Source of the DNA: JALRLA01 sp046047755
GTDB taxonomy: Bacteria; Bacteroidota; Bacteroidia; NS11-12g; UBA955
Length of the DNA stretch: 22,945 nt
Direction: 5' to 3'
Assembly: GCA_046047755.1 (NCBI GenBank)
Contig: JBJOHK010000027.1
Location: 1-22,945 of the forward strand
Both the position numbers and the translations under genes were made by a program. The notes below the pieces were generated by a model. That model was given only the letters and a program-made list of their open reading frames with translations, ran no database searches and was not told the DNA's origin. This document shows, piece after piece, positions 1 to 7,962 of this stretch (its first letter is position 1; each line of letters starts with the position of its first letter).

Positions 1-682
1 TCCAAGCATCGGGCGAAGTAAGGTCCATCAATTGGGCATCCAGGTACTTTCCGACCAGGGCCCCCGTAGCGTTGGCAATGAAGACCTTTTTGAACAATCC
101 GAAGGCAAATCGGTTGACGCCCGACCAGATTCGGTCCCAGTTGAAATCGCGTTTCAACAATTGGTCTTCGACGGCATTGTAGCGAACAATGGGCCCTGCC
201 ACCAACTGAGGAAACATGGACACAAACATCATGAAGGCCACGAAATTCTTCTGGGCCTTGACCTCATTTCGATAGACATCCAAGGTATAGGAAACCGTCT
301 GGAAGGTGTAAAACGAAATCCCAATAGGCAGATCGACCTCGGGCCGAGCAAAAGGCAGTTTGATGAAATAGTCTAGGTTATCATATAGGAAGCCACCGTA
401 TTTGAAGGCCGCTAGCATGCCAAAGTTGACAACAATTGACCCTACAAGGAAAGCTTTGGCCTTCCATGTACCTCTGAATTTGGCTATCAAAAGGCCATTG
501 GCGTAGTCAAATACTGAACTGAACGCCAGAAGCAGCACCCAAAAAGGCTCACCCCAAGCGTAGAACAAGTAGCTAAACAGCAACAGAGTAAGGTTGCGTA
601 TGGCCATGACTTTTGTCGCATAGTACAGGAGTACACAAAGTGGCAGAAAGCCATAAATAAAGGCGAGAGAGGAAAATACCAT
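1..682 (-). CDS. MBOAT-family O-acyltransferase (AlgI-like), 3' end cut by window
   Basis: Membrane-bound O-acyltransferase that in characterised relatives moves acyl (often acetyl) groups across the inner membrane onto an exported polysaccharide or other acceptor. The first 227 residues are present, read by hand from the ATG at 682; the frame stays open to the window edge. Visible family signatures are PIGISFYTFQTVSYTLDVYR and MFPQLVAGPIVRY, with several hydrophobic segments before and between them. The catalytic His of the family lies further downstream, outside the window, so activity cannot be confirmed. The gene starts 5 bases after the stop of the YwaF-like membrane gene, so the two are probably cotranscribed. 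The natural partner, an AlgJ/DltD-like SGNH protein, would lie beyond position 1. The acyl acceptor cannot be inferred. Confidence 0.9.
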   Translation of the reverse strand, partial: MVFSSLAFIYGFLPLCVLLYYATKVMAIRNLTLLLFSYLFYAWGEPFWVLLLAFSSVFDYANGLLIAKFRGTWKAKAFLVGSIVVNFGMLAAFKYGGFLYDNLDYFIKLPFARPEVDLPIGISFYTFQTVSYTLDVYRNEVKAQKNFVAFMMFVSMFPQLVAGPIVRYNAVEDQLLKRDFNWDRIWSGVNRFAFGLFKKVFIANATGALVGKYLDAQLMDLTSPDAW

Positions 683-687
683 ATCAA

Positions 688-1386
688 TTATTGGCTTCGT
701 TTGGCCAACCAACTATGCAAGTGATAAAACAACCAGAAGTGAACCAGAACGACCGCCTCTAAGGCAATGATGTACCAAGGCCACTCCCCAATAATCATGG
801 GGTTATCGGCATTGGGCTTTTGAGCCAAGTACATATAATTAGAATCGAGCAGGTAATTGACCAAACCTATAACCGGTATGCACAACTGTGTAAACAAGAA
901 CGCCCTCCACCAACTTTTTTCGCGGGGCACCATACCCAAGCGCATGGTCGCGTAAAAGCCCGATAGGATAATGCCACCATGGGAAATGGAATACTCCCAC
1001 AATTCATACACCCCACCACCGGTAGTGGACTCAGGCGTAATGAAGGAATGTACCGCTCCGGCTCCCCAAAAAAGTGCCAATTCGTAGGTCCAGGCATGTC
1101 CCGTCCAGAGCATATACGCCGACAAAAGAACCGACATGGAACACAAATGAAGAGGCAGACAAGTGTGGTAATCCCAACAGCCATTTAGCACCATGACACC
1201 CTGATTAATGGCAAAATTAGCAAACAGAAGGGCCGCGATGGTTTTGGCGACAAGCTGTCGCTGTTCACGATTCGCTTTACGGGTAAAGCCTAGAACCAGT
1301 ACCAAACCCGCGAGCAAGCCTAGATTCATGAGCCACCACAAGGAAGAACCCATAGGAACGACAAAGTGAGTTGCGTTACGGTCCAT
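688..1386 (-). CDS. TIGR02206/YwaF-like integral membrane protein
   Basis: Small polytopic membrane protein of 232 residues with about six or seven hydrophobic segments. The segment LPLHLCSMSVLLSAY, followed by an ELALFWGAGAVHSFITPE stretch, matches what I know of the uncharacterised TIGR02206 (B. subtilis YwaF-like) family, whose function is unknown. The start is taken as the ATG at 1386 (MDRNATHF). The longer reading frame begins at a TTG at 1434 that falls in the loop of the ompA-like gene's terminator, so that start is very unlikely. It lies 5 bases upstream of the MBOAT gene on the same strand, suggesting a two-gene unit. A role tied to the acyltransferase is inference only. Confidence 0.8.
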   Translation of the reverse strand: MDRNATHFVVPMGSSLWWLMNLGLLAGLVLVLGFTRKANREQRQLVAKTIAALLFANFAINQGVMVLNGCWDYHTCLPLHLCSMSVLLSAYMLWTGHAWTYELALFWGAGAVHSFITPESTTGGGVYELWEYSISHGGIILSGFYATMRLGMVPREKSWWRAFLFTQLCIPVIGLVNYLLDSNYMYLAQKPNADNPMIIGEWPWYIIALEAVVLVHFWLFYHLHSWLAKRSQ

Positions 1387-1418
1387 ACTGAACAAATAAT
1401 TATCCCGAAGTTCGGCAC

Positions 1419-1445
1419 AAAAAAAAGCCCCCAAGTGGGGGCTTT
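1419..1445 (-). terminator. Intrinsic terminator of the OmpA-like lipoprotein gene
   Basis: On the minus strand the stem AAGCCCCC pairs with GGGGGCTT around a 4-base loop and is followed by a run of eight T. It begins 23 bases after the stop of the OmpA-like gene at 1469 and separates that gene from the YwaF-like/MBOAT pair. Confidence 0.88.
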
Positions 1446-1468
1446 ATACACAATTGTGAATGAAGGTC

Positions 1469-2113
1469 TTAGTTCTGAACTTTAACCGAAACAACTACAC
1501 GACGATCCAAGCTCAAAACGGCCATTTGGGCGGGCTGGGTGGTAGACATGTTGATGGTCACACCGCTCATGCCCAAGGTATTCACCAAGAACTTGCGAAC
1601 GGCTTCCGCGCGCTTGTCGCGAAGCTTGGCATTACCAGCTGAAGAACCTGTCTTATCAGTTGAAGCAAAAATCTCCACGCTGTAGTTGTAAGAACCACCG
1701 CGATCCAAAGAAGATTTCCAGTTGTACAAAGCTTGCATTCCATCAGCGGTCAGCACAGATGAACCAGAAGCGAAGAAAACAGTAGTAACGTTAGAGCGCT
1801 CAAATTCAGCTTGAGCTTCAGCCTCCAAAGCGTCGATGGCTTCCAAAGCCGACTGCAATTCAGTCATTTGGCTTTTCACTTGGGCCATGTCAGTGTCCAA
1901 CACTTTAACACGAGAGCTAGATTCTACGACCATACGATCGAGTTCGGCTTCGCTCATGCTGTGCTTAGCACCTGCTTTTTCTTCTACAATTTGGGTGGTT
2001 TGGGCAGCGACAAAATCTGACAACTTGGCTTTGTCATAGGCTTCTTGGCTGTTGATGCAGCTCGACAAACCCAACAGGGCTACCGCCGAGGCTATGATGA
2101 AATTTTGTTTCAT
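1469..2113 (-). CDS. OmpA-like peptidoglycan-associated lipoprotein
   Basis: Predicted outer-membrane lipoprotein of 214 residues. A lipoprotein signal ends in the lipobox LSSC with the lipidated Cys at residue 19. Residues about 25-105 are polar, Glu/Ala/Lys-rich and predicted helical or coiled coil. Residues about 109-212 form an OmpA/MotB-like domain: VTTVFFASGSSVLTADG opens it, and STDKTGSSAGNAKLRDKRAE carries the typical peptidoglycan-binding spacing (D...N..L...RA). By family analogy it anchors the outer membrane to peptidoglycan. The chosen start is the ATG at 2113; a TTG 12 bases upstream overlaps the -7 box and is rejected. It appears monocistronic, with its own promoter at 2123-2152 and a strong terminator downstream. 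Confidence 0.88.
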   Translation of the reverse strand: MKQNFIIASAVALLGLSSCINSQEAYDKAKLSDFVAAQTTQIVEEKAGAKHSMSEAELDRMVVESSSRVKVLDTDMAQVKSQMTELQSALEAIDALEAEAQAEFERSNVTTVFFASGSSVLTADGMQALYNWKSSLDRGGSYNYSVEIFASTDKTGSSAGNAKLRDKRAEAVRKFLVNTLGMSGVTINMSTTQPAQMAVLSLDRRVVVSVKVQN

Positions 2114-2122
2114 AATATGGAG

Positions 2123-2152
2123 CAAAGATATAGAGACTTTTTGGCTGTCAAA
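2123..2152 (-). promoter_or_regulatory. Promoter of the OmpA-like gene (TTTG-N18-TATCTTTG)
   Basis: The minus strand shows a -33 TTTG, an 18-base spacer and the -7 box TATCTTTG, a full match to the Bacteroidota consensus TTTG/TAnnTTTG. The -7 box ends 9 bases before the ATG at 2113, predicting a 5' leader of only a few nucleotides. Expect a transcription start at about 2116-2119. Confidence 0.75.
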
Positions 2153-2246
2153 GTACAGATTTCAAAGCGTCAAGAATTTTAAACGCTCAAAATCGACAAA
2201 TCCTCAAAAGGTGACGAAGGTCACCGTTCAAACTCAGAAGCTCTTG

Positions 2247-2254
2247 TACCTTTG
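2247..2254 (+). promoter_or_regulatory. -7 element TACCTTTG immediately before the Kelch-like gene
   Basis: TACCTTTG is an exact TAnnTTTG match and is followed by GATT and then the ATG at 2259. Only 4 bases separate box and start codon, so the transcript should begin at or next to the A of the ATG. No convincing -33 TTTG is visible, so this rests on the -7 box alone. Confidence 0.55.
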
Positions 2255-2258
2255 GATT

Positions 2259-3875
2259 ATGCCATTTTCACCCAAAGCATTCATAGTCAATTCACTGCTC
2301 ACATTCTTAGGCGCAACTGTGGCCCAGGCCCAAGCACAGGCTCCTTTCGGAATTCGACTCGAGGCACATAGCCCAGCCAATTTCCCAGCCATGCAAAGCT
2401 TTGCTTGGGGTCAAAGTGGAGAGGATATCTTGTTTATCGCAGGGCGTAATGATGGCTTGCACAAGCGCCAGCCTTTCGCCGCATTTGACCAAGCCGGCAT
2501 TCAAGGAACCTGGTGGGTTTGGAATACCCAAAATGATTCCCTTTGGTCCTACATCCCCAGTGGTTTCCCCGCGGCCATCCAAGAGCAACTCAGCGCTTCA
2601 AACCCTCAATTTGTACAAATTGAAGACACCTTGTTGATCGCCGGCGGATACGCCTACTCGCCCACAAAAGCCGCCCATACCACCTTTGCCAACTTGAGCA
2701 GCATAGAAGTCGGGGCGGCCATCCAAGCCATTAAATCAGGACAAAGCCCCTTGCCCTATATACAACAAATTCAAGACAGCCGCTTCCAAATAACCGGTGG
2801 GCATATGTTGAATCATGAAGGTAGTCTCGTATTAGCGGGTGGGCACTTGTTCGAAGGTTCTTACAACCCCATGGGACCTGATCACGGCCCTGGATTTACC
2901 CAACAGTACACCAATTCAGTATACGAATTTCAAGTGCGGGTTAAACCCAGCTTAGCGGTTTCAAATTTCCAGAGTCATTACGACAGTTTGCTCTTCCATA
3001 AGCGTGACTACAACGCCCACCCTATTCGCATGGCTGATGGCCGAATAGAATTGGGATTGTTTTCAGGGGTATTTCAATACGGGGTGGACCTACCCTGGAC
3101 CAATTTGGTGCTTTGGAACAGCCAGTCCGTTACAGAGGTGTCTGATTTCGAGCAGCTTCTCAACCAATACCATACCGCCAGCGTGCCTCTATTCAGCGCT
3201 ACCCAAAACAAACAATACTCCCTGTTCTTTGGAGGCATTGGTTTGTACACTTCTGACGCTAGCGGAAACTTGATCAAAGACGTCAATGTCCCCTTCGTGG
3301 ACCATATTTCCATCGTAGAACGCGGAGACAATGATCAGTTCAAGGAATACCTCCTTGATACCCATATGCCCTCCCTCTTGGGAGCAGCGGCTGAATTCAT
3401 TCCTGCTTCAAACTTGAAATTGGAACACGATGCGGTCATGTACGATGACTTGAACTCCAACCAAGAGGTATTATTGGGTTATATCGTAGGCGGAATTGAA
3501 AGTGATGCACCCAATGTATTCACCTCAAACACCCTCCAAAGCCGAGCCAAAGCAGCCATTTACAAGGTGTACATCACCCCATCAGCTGCGGCCAATATGC
3601 GCTGCATTGAATCCTTCAATGACATGCAATTGATGGCCTATACGATTGAAGGAGGCAACCAAATATTGCTTCGTTTCAAACAGGGAGAGTCTGGCAAAGC
3701 GCAAATTCGATTTTTCGACGAAACAGGGCGTACCCTCAAATGGGTTCAAACCCAAGACCAAGTGCCCGGAACCTACGAAATCAAATTTGACCGCAGCCAA
3801 ATTCCAGCCACCCATGGTTTTGTTGAAGTTCAAATTGGACAACAAGGCGCCAGCCGCAGCTTGTGGTTGCATTAA
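2259..3875 (+). CDS. Secreted Kelch-like beta-propeller protein with T9SS-type C-terminal domain
   Basis: Protein of 538 residues, function unknown. A Sec signal peptide occupies residues 1 to about 28, ending in the Ala/Gln-rich run VAQAQAQA. The body carries recurrent hydrophobic-plus-Gly-Gly blades spaced like Kelch repeats: LFIAGRNDG (58-66), LLIAGGY (125-131), LVLAGGH (190-196), LFFGGIG (322-328) and GYIVGGIE (407-414). The last 70 residues (about 468-538), with IRFFDETGRTL, GTYEIKFDRSQI and SRSLWLH, resemble the T9SS type A sorting domain in a degenerate form. Export across the outer membrane is therefore likely, attached or released. The same frame is open further upstream, but that part runs antisense through the OmpA-like gene, so the ATG after the -7 box is chosen. 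Its stop lies 28 bases from the convergent GH92 gene. Substrate or partner is unknown. Confidence 0.75.
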   Translation: MPFSPKAFIVNSLLTFLGATVAQAQAQAPFGIRLEAHSPANFPAMQSFAWGQSGEDILFIAGRNDGLHKRQPFAAFDQAGIQGTWWVWNTQNDSLWSYIPSGFPAAIQEQLSASNPQFVQIEDTLLIAGGYAYSPTKAAHTTFANLSSIEVGAAIQAIKSGQSPLPYIQQIQDSRFQITGGHMLNHEGSLVLAGGHLFEGSYNPMGPDHGPGFTQQYTNSVYEFQVRVKPSLAVSNFQSHYDSLLFHKRDYNAHPIRMADGRIELGLFSGVFQYGVDLPWTNLVLWNSQSVTEVSDFEQLLNQYHTASVPLFSATQNKQYSLFFGGIGLYTSDASGNLIKDVNVPFVDHISIVERGDNDQFKEYLLDTHMPSLLGAAAEFIPASNLKLEHDAVMYDDLNSNQEVLLGYIVGGIESDAPNVFTSNTLQSRAKAAIYKVYITPSAAANMRCIESFNDMQLMAYTIEGGNQILLRFKQGESGKAQIRFFDETGRTLKWVQTQDQVPGTYEIKFDRSQIPATHGFVEVQIGQQGASRSLWLH

Positions 3876-3903
3876 GACAGAATCGACCGGATACTCGCTG
3901 TTT

Positions 3904-6900
3904 CTAGTCGTGCCGAGGGGTCGGCTCAATGCGAATCTCGTCTGAGAAAATGTAGGTTCTGCCTTGGTCATGATGACCTAAGTGCCAGGGCGGCAAGGCT
4001 CCATAATTATCAACTTTAAACCTCAGGAAACGGGTACCAACAGGGATATCCACACTCACCACCTGGATGCTTGGCGTCTCATCGGGGCCTTCTGCAAGGG
4101 CGCGAGCCCAACCCGTGCCTGTCTTCCAGGATTTTCCATTCTTTGAGAATTCTACTTCGCCCGAACGAGGGGCAAAAATCCAAGCCTTCTCGTCTGACAG
4201 AAATCGAAAGGTTACTTGTAGGGGTTCTTTGCTTCGTTCCCTAAGATCCAAAGTACCCTCTAAGTCCTGGTCATAGAAACCTTGCCAGTCTCCCGCGCGC
4301 CACTCCACTACTCCTTCTATGCCATCTACCAAAGCTTGATCGCCACTGGCCGCATACATGGGCTTGGGTACCGATTTCAACTCCAGCTCATAGATCTGAT
4401 TGGGCACTTGGTGGCGCACGACAACCCAGTCGCTATAGGCGAATTGCTGTTGTTGGGTAGAACCGGGCAAACCTCCTGATTTTTGCGCGAGTTCCAAGCG
4501 CAGGGCGACCGTAAGGGAGCCCTCTATGCCCAAATCAAAAGAACCATCGCTTCGCACGGCATTGTTCTCATCGGGATAGAAAATGCGCTTCCCCGCAGGG
4601 CTAGTAATTTCCACTCTGCATCGAGCTTGAACACCTTCAGGCATTCGCACGTTCAATGTATCGCCGTGAAGACTCACCAAAGGTCCGGGCACAAACTGGG
4701 TATTATAATGCTGCTTGGGCGACATCAACAAGGCTTTTTCTGAGCTTTCTTTTCGAAATACCAAGGTTGGGGTATACAACAAGTTGCCATGGCTTACCAT
4801 GAGCCAGGCATCGCTGCGGGCAAAAGCACCATTAGCCATGCGACCGGGCTGTCCATCGCGCGAGGCCTCTATCCCTGGATGGGCCAACCAAACAGGGCCC
4901 TTGGCTGATTCTTCCTGAGCCACACGAATGGTCAATGGCGGAAGAGAACCTCTGTTGACCAGGGCGTAATTCACCTGAGGCGAACCCACTATCCATAGGT
5001 TTGAGCCGGGACAAACCGGGTACAAGCCCAATGAGCTCAACACGTACCAAGCGCTCATTTGGCCGCAGTCTTCATTTCCGATCAAGCCATCAGGGCTATT
5101 GCGGTAAAACTCTTCGCATATTTGATCCACCAGCGCTTGACCCTTTTCAGGGTGCTGGGTAAAGGCATAGAGGTAAGCCATGTGGTGACTGGGCTCATTG
5201 CCGTGAGCGTACTGCCCAATCAATCCCGTAATGTCGCTCTGCTCGCGCCCATCGGTCTGGCTGCGCGTACTGAACAATGAATCCAACTGGGCTTCAAAGG
5301 CCTTATTGCCTCCTACCGCGCTCATCATCCCCATCACATCGTGCGGTACATAGAAGTGGTATTGCCATCCATTGGCCTCTGTATAATGATTGTTGACTTC
5401 ATAGGGATTGAAAGGCTCGAACAACCCGTTTCGACGCGGTTGCATGAAGCCCCCAAAGGCCGAACTCGCGTTAGGGTTGTAAAGGTTCTGCCAGCGCTCA
5501 CTGCGGCGATACATTACCCTAGCCACTGAATCTTGATCGAGGATCTCTGCCATGCGGGCAATGCACCAGTCGTCATAGGCATATTCCAAGGTTTTGGAAA
5601 CCGATTCGGCTACCTTTTTCACATCCAAATGCCCCAGCGAATAACCCAGGTATTCAAAGTCACCCTCTTTCGCATTTGACGAAACTTGCATGGCCTCCAA
5701 GGCCAAATAGGGGTCAAATCCGTAAATGCCTTTTAAGTAGGCATCAGCAATGACCGAAACCGAATGATAACCGATCATGCAATTAGTCTCGCATGAGGCC
5801 AGTTCCCAAACGGGCAGTTTCCCCGATTCTTGGTATTGCAACAGCATGCTTCGAATAAAATCTACCGTTCGCGTTGAGTCGATCAAGCCCAGCAGCGGAT
5901 GCAAGCCTCTGTAGGTATCCCACAGAGAAAATACCGTGTAAACCGGATGAAAACTTTGGTGAATTTGCTGATCCCGACCTCGGTATTTCCCGTCGACATC
6001 AGAGGCCAAACTGGGATGAATCATGGTGTGGTACAAAGCCGAGTAGAACAAGGTATCAGCTCCAGGCTTGTTGTCCCATCGGGCCTGAATTCGAGCCAAT
6101 TCTTTATCCCAAAGGCGGGCAGCGGCTTGACGAGCTTGGTCAAAGCCCATGGTTTCGGCATTCAAATTGGCGATGGCCCCTTCAACGCTGGTCGACGAAA
6201 GCCCTACTTGTAGGGTCAATTCCAGGGGTTTATTGTCCCAATTTTTGTAGCGAATCAATACTTGTTTGGAACCGTTACTACTGATGCCATTGTCAGCATC
6301 GTAAGCCCATTTGGCCAATGGCAAGGGGCGGCTCAAACGCATGGCAAAATACACATGCTGCTCATCGGCCCATGCTTTGGAGATGCGGTATCCCACAAGG
6401 GTTACGGAGTCATAAATGCGCCAGCTGCATTCCAAAGTCGGGTCTCTATGCTCCAAGTCAAGTAGCAAGGAGCCTTGTGGGCCAGGGAATCGATAGCGGT
6501 GAAAACCCACGTGGGCACTGGCGGTCAACTCCGTTTTTATCCCGTTATCGAGCACAAGACTGTAATAACCTGCCTCGGCCGACTCATTTTGGTGTGAAAA
6601 TCCCAATGGTTGCTGAGCCGCAGGCTTGACTTCCATTACTCCCACCTGTGGCTGTATTAAAATATCGCCATAATCGCTGCAACCAGTGCCGCTCAAATGG
6701 GTGTGCGAGAAACCATAGATGCTCGAATCGCTGTAATGATAGCCGCTGCAGCCATCCCAGCTGCCATCGATGCGGGTATCGGGGCTCAATTGCACCATAC
6801 CAAAAGGAGCACAGGCGCCGGGAAAAGTGTGACCGTGCCCGCCGGTTCCAATAAAGGGGTTAACCAATGAATGGTAGGCTGGCTGGCTGGGCTGAGACCA

Positions 6901-6948
6901 TAGAGGTGTGAACAGCCCTATCAAAAAGGCTGTACAAAGGGATTTCAT
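3904..6948 (-). CDS. GH92 family alpha-1,2-type mannosidase, secreted
   Basis: Calcium-dependent exo-alpha-mannosidase family (GH92), which removes mannose from N-glycan or yeast-mannan-type chains. It has 1014 residues, about 250 more than a bare GH92 enzyme. Residues 1 to about 19 are a Sec signal peptide. The N-terminal domain begins with NPFIGTGGHGHTFPGA (30-45) and YGFSHTHLSGTG (78-89). The catalytic (alpha/alpha)6 part contains VFSLWDTYRGLHPL (339-352), HYTEANGWQYHFYVPHD (521-537, with the Glu of the family TExNxWQY motif) and GNEPSHHMAYLY (583-594). GNEDCGQMSAWYVLSSLGLY (624-643) carries the Asp-containing motif near the catalytic base and metal site. The C-terminal extension (about 720-1014) ends in a beta-sandwich resembling F5/8 or hexosaminidase-associated domains (HLGHHDQGRTYIFSDEIRI). 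The start lies 9 bases after the aldolase stop, so it is probably the last gene of the catabolic operon. Linkage specificity cannot be read from sequence. Confidence 0.93.
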   Translation of the reverse strand: MKSLCTAFLIGLFTPLWSQPSQPAYHSLVNPFIGTGGHGHTFPGACAPFGMVQLSPDTRIDGSWDGCSGYHYSDSSIYGFSHTHLSGTGCSDYGDILIQPQVGVMEVKPAAQQPLGFSHQNESAEAGYYSLVLDNGIKTELTASAHVGFHRYRFPGPQGSLLLDLEHRDPTLECSWRIYDSVTLVGYRISKAWADEQHVYFAMRLSRPLPLAKWAYDADNGISSNGSKQVLIRYKNWDNKPLELTLQVGLSSTSVEGAIANLNAETMGFDQARQAAARLWDKELARIQARWDNKPGADTLFYSALYHTMIHPSLASDVDGKYRGRDQQIHQSFHPVYTVFSLWDTYRGLHPLLGLIDSTRTVDFIRSMLLQYQESGKLPVWELASCETNCMIGYHSVSVIADAYLKGIYGFDPYLALEAMQVSSNAKEGDFEYLGYSLGHLDVKKVAESVSKTLEYAYDDWCIARMAEILDQDSVARVMYRRSERWQNLYNPNASSAFGGFMQPRRNGLFEPFNPYEVNNHYTEANGWQYHFYVPHDVMGMMSAVGGNKAFEAQLDSLFSTRSQTDGREQSDITGLIGQYAHGNEPSHHMAYLYAFTQHPEKGQALVDQICEEFYRNSPDGLIGNEDCGQMSAWYVLSSLGLYPVCPGSNLWIVGSPQVNYALVNRGSLPPLTIRVAQEESAKGPVWLAHPGIEASRDGQPGRMANGAFARSDAWLMVSHGNLLYTPTLVFRKESSEKALLMSPKQHYNTQFVPGPLVSLHGDTLNVRMPEGVQARCRVEITSPAGKRIFYPDENNAVRSDGSFDLGIEGSLTVALRLELAQKSGGLPGSTQQQQFAYSDWVVVRHQVPNQIYELELKSVPKPMYAASGDQALVDGIEGVVEWRAGDWQGFYDQDLEGTLDLRERSKEPLQVTFRFLSDEKAWIFAPRSGEVEFSKNGKSWKTGTGWARALAEGPDETPSIQVVSVDIPVGTRFLRFKVDNYGALPPWHLGHHDQGRTYIFSDEIRIEPTPRHD

Positions 6949-6957
6949 GGACCCAAT

Positions 6958-7962
6958 TTACGGCTTTTTCAAGAGGTCGAGTGCCACATCGACAATCATG
7001 TCTTCCTGACCACCCACCATATTTCGACGTCCCAGTTCTACCAAGATGTCACGGGTATCGATTCCGTACTTGGCCGCTGCTCGCTCAGCATGCAACAAGA
7101 AACTGGAATAAACTCCGGCATACCCCAAAGAAAGGGTTTCGCGGTCTACCCGAACCGGGCGACTTTGCAAGGGCCGTATTTCATCATCAGCCAAGTCCAT
7201 CAGACGGTACAAATCGGTTCCGTGATCGACTCCCATGCGGTCCAAAACGGCTATGAGAACTTCCAATGGAGCGTTACCAGCTCCCGCTCCCATGCCCGCC
7301 AAACTGGCATCCAAACGAACGGCACCATGCTGAAGTGCAACTATAGTATTGGCCACTCCCAAACTCAAATTGTGGTGGCAGTGAATGCCAATTTGAGTCT
7401 CAGGCTTCAACACCTCCTTGAAGGCCAACATGCGATCGCGTACCTGGTCGGGCAACAAGGCTCCTGCCGAATCGGTCACATACACACAATCAGCCCCGTA
7501 GCTTTCCATGAGTTGGGCTTGTTGAGCTAACTTTTTGGGCTCATTCATGTGGGCCATCATTAAAAATCCAGCGACATCCATTCCCAATTCCTTGGCGGCC
7601 GCTATGTGCTGAGCCGAAATATCAGCTTCGGTACAGTGGGTGGCAATTCTAACTGACTCAACACCCAATTCCCGAGCGCGCTTCAAGTCATGAATGGTCC
7701 CAATACCGGGCAACAACAAAGTGGTGAGTTTGGCATGCTTGAGCTCAGAGGCTAAGCCTTCTAACCAATCCCAATCGCTGTGCGCTCCAAAACCATAGTT
7801 GAAGCTACCGCCAGTCAAACCATCACCGTGGGCGACTTCAATCGCGTCAACCTTTGCTTCGTCTAAAGCCAGAGCTAAACGCTTGAGCTGCTCCTTGCTG
7901 TATTGATGCGCGATGGCATGCATGCCATCGCGAAGGGTTACATCTTGTATATAAACGCTCAT
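6958..7962 (-). CDS. dmpG: 4-hydroxy-2-oxovalerate aldolase
   Basis: Class II, divalent-metal-dependent pyruvate aldolase splitting 4-hydroxy-2-oxovalerate into pyruvate and acetaldehyde, the last carbon-cleavage step of meta-cleavage pathways. At 334 residues it has the usual length of DmpG/MhpE/HsaF. Visible features are QDVTLRDGMHA (6-16, with the catalytic Arg and the metal-binding Asp), the metal-binding pair in IGIHCHHNLS (191-200, His194 and His196) and the Gly-rich DASLAGMGAGAGNAPLE. The start codon overlaps the acetaldehyde dehydrogenase stop by 4 bases (ATGA), as expected for the channelled DmpFG complex in which acetaldehyde passes directly between subunits. Cytoplasmic. Confidence 0.96.
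   Translation of the reverse strand: MSVYIQDVTLRDGMHAIAHQYSKEQLKRLALALDEAKVDAIEVAHGDGLTGGSFNYGFGAHSDWDWLEGLASELKHAKLTTLLLPGIGTIHDLKRARELGVESVRIATHCTEADISAQHIAAAKELGMDVAGFLMMAHMNEPKKLAQQAQLMESYGADCVYVTDSAGALLPDQVRDRMLAFKEVLKPETQIGIHCHHNLSLGVANTIVALQHGAVRLDASLAGMGAGAGNAPLEVLIAVLDRMGVDHGTDLYRLMDLADDEIRPLQSRPVRVDRETLSLGYAGVYSSFLLHAERAAAKYGIDTRDILVELGRRNMVGGQEDMIVDVALDLLKKP

Noticed and set aside
1405..1415. CCGAA-G-TTCGG palindrome upstream of the YwaF-like gene
   Set aside because: Too short and with a one-base centre; no nearby regulator and no second copy, so a chance match is likely.
2052..2258. Upstream extension of the Kelch-like reading frame
   Set aside because: It runs antisense across the OmpA-like gene start and its promoter, and would bury the signal peptide 69 residues into the protein.
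5874..6284. Open plus-strand frames of 100-140 codons opposite GH92
   Set aside because: Low-complexity antisense shadows of a strongly supported gene, with no recognisable family or start signals.
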